DNA of 64,000 nt. Source: Romanomermis culicivorax (lineage: Eukaryota; Nematoda; Enoplea; Mermithida; Mermithidae). The position numbers were made by a program, and so were the translations under genes. Where the stretch lies: positions 310,001 to 374,000 of the forward strand of contig CAWUHX010000305.1 in assembly GCA_963922205.1 (NCBI GenBank), given 5' to 3'. How positions within the stretch are numbered: the first letter of the stretch is position 1; every line of letters starts with the position of its first letter. This document shows positions 59,192 through 64,000 of the stretch, one piece after another. Below the pieces are notes generated by a model, which was given only the letters and a program-made list of their open reading frames with translations, was not told where the DNA came from and did no database searches.

Positions 59192-60993
59192 ATTGAGCAT
59201 AGAAAGCAAGTACATACTATTTGCCTTTTTACAATTTTTTTGAGCAAACAACATACTCAATAAAATCTATGTGTAAAAGAACTCGGTGACATTGCCAATT
59301 TTTCTTATTTTTCAATTACAAAAAAAAAACAGACTAAAGTGAAGGATCAATAATGTTGAGGAAGTCAAATTGGAATGATTTCCCGTTTGATTTTCCGGTG
59401 ATATTATAAATCCCTTATCCCTGTTTCAAGGTCGAATATATTTTCCTGAAGACTAGATATTGCGGAATGCGGAAAGAATTGTTAATGATCATGTTTCGCG
59501 TCTTTATTTTGTCTGAATTTTGCTTTGGATTTTTCGAATTGTTGTGGTGAAGTAAACAGAGCCACGAAATTACTTTTTTGAGTTCATTATTCAATTTTTT
59601 TTACTTAGTCAATAATTTCTAGCTTAGCTAGCGTCTTACTGTAGGCATATAATTGAACATGTGAAATTTCGACTACAGTCTGATTATCCCGTTTTTGTTG
59701 CACATTTGTGGTGCAGTTGATATCTGTAATTAATCCAATGCAAATTTACTGTTATCTATAAAATCTTTCATTAATAGGCACTTCTGCATAACGTCGTGAC
59801 TCTATCTTGAGACATTGCCTCAGGATTGAAAAGCCATGTCTCAAGACTCCTTTTCAATGCTGAAGAAATGTTTTTCTCTAGTAAATCAGTTAGTCAGGCT
59901 AGAGTGTTCAGACTGAGTTCATTAGATATGTCTATCTCAGCTTATAACCGAAGAATTTTATATCTCGGTCCATAGTAAATTATGAGCTACACTTATTCAT
60001 TGTAGACCACTGTTTTTCGACTCCAGTTTTAATCCATTTTTTAGGAAAATCGAGTAGTTGTCAGTGTTTAGCTATTGTAGTGGGCTCAGTGTGATTGAGT
60101 ATCACCACGATTGAAAACTAAATTGACTAAACAGTTAAAATCGGATTTCTGTGCTACCATCATTGATCTTGAAAAATGACAACTGTTTCCAGGAAAATTT
60201 TCAAATTTCTATGTTTCATTTTTGATACGGGTTAAAAAATGATCCGAAACTTGTAAAACTCATTAGAACCGTAGAAAATTATCTCGGTGGGTGTTTTTCA
60301 TTCAGAACAGGACAATCCAGCTTCATTTCTCAAATTAAATTAAATTTTACGTATCATGAGAAAGAGGAAAAATGAATGGTTTTGATTAAGCAATACGAAT
60401 AAGACCGTGGTTTTCGAAGGGTGAATCTCTGATGCTATATCGAACGCAAAAATCAAAGTCTAGGCAATGCCAAATCAGTCTTTCGGCCCGCCCATCAACG
60501 GGCAGAAAAAATGTGCCGAGCCCAGCCAGCCAGCAAAAGCCCATCTTCCATAACTTGAAATACTAACATGATTAAATCGTTAGAATGAAAAAAACATCAT
60601 CATAGGTGGCGCGAATCTATAATATACTTTGAGCCCGGAATGCGAAGTAACCGTAAAAGTTGATGAGAAGATAGTAAATTTGCATCGCATACACTGAAGT
60701 CTTCTTTATCTCTAGTCGTTTCTCTAACTGACAGTCAACTAGAAGAAAAAATAATTCATTTACGCAGATTGTGCATCATACTTTCTACACTTCAAATTAG
60801 ATTTGAAAAAATAAACCACAGAAATGACCATTCCACAAGTACTTTTTGAAATCAGATGCATGGGTCAACTTTGACAGTAAATATGAATATAATTATCTAT
60901 CGAATAACAGTAGTAGAGTAGAGGCCTGTCGAACGTGTATCGATATCGGAGCGATCATGTTGGAACTCAGAAACGTCGAACAATTAAATAAAT
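59192..60993. other. Unassigned AT-rich sequence
   Basis: No gene seen. The inverted copy of the CGCGCCACCTATGATG end at 60597-60632 means 59153-60632 is bounded by inverted repeats and could itself be an element. Confidence 0.45.
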
Positions 60994-61142
60994 ATACTAT
61001 TAGAAAATGCCCCGATGGGACAGAAAAAAGAATATACTTGCTTGGATGTCACCAAACTTGAAAAAAGGAGCGGACTAGATTTTTGAGAACTTGGGTTAAA
61101 ATGGAAAAAATTCACTTTTCTAATATTGGATTTTCTCATTAA
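60994..61142 (+). repeat. Isolated end of the GCCCCGAT-type MITE
   Basis: Matches the left terminal repeat of 56680-57766 (TATTAGAAAATGCCCCGAT...GGACTAGATTTTTGAGAACTTGGGT) and stops at the junction with the next repeat. Confidence 0.65.
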
Positions 61143-63610
61143 AAATTTTGGATTGGAACACCATGTAATTGAATTGAGGCCAAATTTTTGAAAAAATGAA
61201 GAATCGCATTTAAAGCCCGGTTCAAACTTCTGCTCGGCGAACAAATTTACCCCGAGCATGCTCATGCTCGGCAAGTATATCCGAGCACAGCTCCGAGCAT
61301 GCTCGCCAAGCATGCTCGGGGATGCTCGGCGAGCACCTTGCTCGCCAGGCGTGCTCGGAGTTGGTTCATACTCCGTGAGCAAATTTTTCTCCTAAAATGC
61401 ATAATTATTTCTTTCCCTGTACGAACCATACATGTACATAGGGGGTAGGGAGGGGTAAACCCCCATACCTAAGACCCTGGCCACACCCCCTTTCCTAAAA
61501 AAATCGTCAAACACCACCCCTGAAATTTTTTTAAGACAGCTTTTTTGATGATTTTTGTGCATATTTTGCATGAAAAACAAGCTTTCAGAACTTTTTTTCG
61601 TTTTTTTGCTCACCCACCCCGCCTACCCCCTGGATAAAAAGCTCAAGAACCCTTCCCCCTGGAAAATTCTTGCCGGGCATGTCTGGTACGAACCATAAAA
61701 TCAGTATCCTGAAAACATGGCGTTTTTTCCTAACGTCCTTGTAATCAGGGGATCAAACGTGAAACAGGAATTCTTTTTCACGAACAAGCTCTATATGTTA
61801 AAATTTTTCGTCAATTTTTTTCGAATAGACATTGCAAAAACTTTACAACAAAAAATGAAATCCTACAAATAAATCTAGCGATTAGAGATATATCGGACCT
61901 TTTGACCATATGCTATGCTACCCGATCCTATACAATGTTTTCTGACCCGAAGGATGAAAAAAGACTTGAACTTAGCCATTATCCAGGATGCCTCTGTGCC
62001 TTGAAGGTCACGGATCACAAAAATTAAGTTGATCATTTTCACTGTTAGAAGAAAAAACAGATAAAATTTTGTTCTACATGAGATTAATTTAGTCATTATT
62101 ACATATATTTCAAAAATAAAATTTTCTCGGTAGTTTTCCAATGAAGGTAGGGAATGATCGATGTATTGGCATCGGTTAATTATTGACTTTTTTAAATGTC
62201 GGCCGATGGTTTTTTGGACGAGCTACGATCGATAATATCCTGTTTTCTATGGCAATTTTTGCATTAATCAGCCCTGCATGTGATTACTTACTGAGCAAGT
62301 GTAAGTCTTGGGTCACTTTTGGTTAATTGTGATAACAAAAACGTTGAATGAAATGACAATGTGCTTTTTCCCTTCAACGCATTATGACACAATGGTAGAT
62401 GAATAATTTTCAGCCTTCATCTTCTGAAAAAGTGTTCTTAAAAATCGTTCAATTTCCATAATTCACGAAGAATTATTCAACAATATCATGTTGAAAGCAA
62501 AACTTTTCGATGAAATACTGTTTCAAATTAAGTGTTCTTTAATTTCTATTGTATTCAAAAAGTTCTTTAGGGAAACTTTTGTGTGAACACCGATGTTGGT
62601 CATTCTTTAATTTACAAGCACTTAATAAAAAAGAGACAAAAATAAGTCTTGTACCTGTTTTCAAGAAACAGTTTTTGAGATTAAGCAAAAAATGAAATTC
62701 TTAACAAACACGATTTCGGCAGACAAGAAGGGCGCGCCATCTTTGGTTACCATTTCAGCCTCGTTTCATTTCTCGTTTCTCAAAGCAGCAATTACTATTT
62801 AAAAGCAACAGTCATTTTTCAATGTTTATTTACACTAAATAGTAAACAAATATGTAACATGGCGAGTATGTGCTTGTGTTACACTTTATGAACTGAACAT
62901 ATTTTTGACCTCTGACCTGGTTTGCTAGATGTCTCTGACCCGAACCGTGACCCGATTTGCTATTTTAACCGTCTGACCCAACCCGATATTCTCTGGCCCG
63001 ATACATGATTACTACCGACCGATCAGAGCGCCCATAATTTGGCATTGATCGTGCGCGCATTGTTTAATTTTTGATAAATTAGCCCAGTCTGCGACGTGCC
63101 TATACTTATAACATGTGTTGCTCGCCGAGCATGCTCGGAGGAGTAGAAAAATTTTCTACTACCCCGAGCATGCTCGGCGAGCAGCTTGCTCGACGCTGTG
63201 CTCGCCGAACATCTCCGAGCACAGCTCCGAGCACGCTCGCCGAGCACGCTCGCTCGCCGAGCGTGCTCGCCGAACAACGAGCGGAAGTATGAACCGGGCT
63301 TAAGATTGCATCCCCAAGATGCTTAGGCCGAAGTATGGAGCTTGGATACGGCACACCCATTGCTGGGCATGATGGAACTGTTTTTTGTCGTTTTTTGCAT
63401 GTTTTTGGGGTGGGCACCATTCGCAGACAGAGGGCACCATTCGCAGACAGAGGCGAAATGACAAAAGGCAACCCATAGTTTGCCCCTATGCCCGAAATTA
63501 TGAAAAAACCTGAAGGTTCTAGCTATTACCGTTTTGGCTCTATAAGGGGGGACATGAAATTTGGTGGCCAAGTATATTATAGGTTGACGTTATCGCGCCA
63601 CCTATGATTT
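61143..63610. repeat. Dispersed repeat ending CGCGCCACCTATGAT, copy 2, split
   Basis: Left part 61143-61210 and right part 63304-63610 together match 58800-59191. They are separated by the element at 61214-63300. A 20-bp segment (GGGCACCATTCGCAGACAGA) is tandemly doubled near 63415-63455. Confidence 0.7.
61214..63300. mobile_element. 2.1-kb Harbinger-like element with GAGC-rich subterminal palindromes
   Basis: Inverted ends AGCCCGGTTCAAACTTCTGCTC and AGCCCGGTTCATACTTCCGCTC, flanked by TAA (61211-61213, 63301-63303). The unoccupied repeat at 58872 shows the target site as TTTGAGATT. Just inside both ends, 100-150 bp are packed with GAGCATGCTC, CTCGGCGAGCA and similar palindromes. The rest is AT-rich with no transposase. 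Confidence 0.78.
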
Positions 63611-64000
63611 GCTTAGTCATCACGTTTTAAGGTTTTAATGTTACTTTCCTTGAATTAAATACGCTTTGCTTAGAATCTTATGACGACTTTCGCTTCTTTC
63701 TTGCTCATTTTTCCTTCATCGTCCTCTCGATCAATGCTGGGCGTAGAATCTGCTTTCGGTCAGCAAAGTCAATCAAAATCCGCCGGAATCAATAGCCCTC
63801 CTCAAATTCCGCCGAAGTGCGACGTATCTTGATGATATTCACGGGCTTGTTATTAAAAGCTTTCCAAAAATTGGCGACTTTTTCACAGCGGTTCAAATTT
63901 TGAATGCAATATAATTGCCCGTTTTTCCTGAAATGCTGAATAATAAGAGTGAAAAGCAGTTAATACTTGGGATTTTAAAGATTTTCAGCTAAACTGTATA
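63611..64000. other. Unassigned window end
   Basis: No complete gene. Short GC-balanced patches near 63720-63830 could belong to an exon beyond the window, but I cannot support it. Confidence 0.3.

Noticed and set aside
61250..61390. Alanine/arginine-rich frames over the GAGC palindromes
   Set aside because: Both strands and several frames are open because of the palindromic repeats; no coding evidence.

Overview
The window looks like nematode genomic DNA. Three things point that way: a long interstitial array of the nematode telomere hexamer TTAGGC (12838-13119, C-rich strand on +), many introns of only about 50-60 nt with TTTTCAG-type acceptors, and a 12-exon PDE4 cyclic-nucleotide phosphodiesterase whose exon products resemble nematode and vertebrate PDE4. 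I cannot name the species. No rRNA, tRNA or CRISPR array was seen.

Layout. 1-8.4 kb: a complete PDE4 gene (+), with a hAT-type MITE in intron 8 and a strikingly T-rich intron 5. 8.4-15.1 kb: nested repeats, namely a short Harbinger-like MITE with TAA target duplications split by a 1.4-kb TGTCA...TGACA element, a second copy of that element, and the telomere-repeat array, itself interrupted by a TIR transposon. 15.1-30.9 kb: an S1 serine-protease gene whose first identified intron holds a full 14.7-kb Polinton/Maverick (15161-29902) with ~515-bp terminal inverted repeats and a perfect 6-bp target duplication TACAGA. 30.9-41.4 kb: mostly non-coding sequence with a third copy of the 1.4-kb element, several MITEs, a two-exon gene for a small secreted peptide (39177-39435) and a solo LTR. 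41.4-55.7 kb: a decayed 14.3-kb Ty3/Gypsy-like LTR retrotransposon on the minus strand (gag, protease, RT, RNase H, integrase), followed by an unusual third region with an RNase D-like exonuclease signature and a long proline-rich tail. 55.7-64 kb: MITEs, a ~97-bp minisatellite and a 2.1-kb Harbinger-like element with GAGC-rich palindromes.

The most interesting system is the Polinton. It carries the expected set: protein-primed DNA polymerase B, integrase with chromodomain, packaging ATPase, capsid protease, major and minor capsid proteins and accessory proteins. It also encodes a TATA-binding-protein homologue (16206-16718). Nearly every gene of the element is preceded, usually 20-45 nt before its start codon, by the same box TATAAAAGTTG or a close variant. 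In at least five places the TAA stop of the upstream gene lies inside the TATA box of the next one (TA-TAA-AAG). I infer that the element may supply its own TBP to read its own promoter set. The copy is young by its TIRs but has one in-frame TAA in each of the polymerase and major capsid genes, and a non-canonical P-loop in the ATPase.
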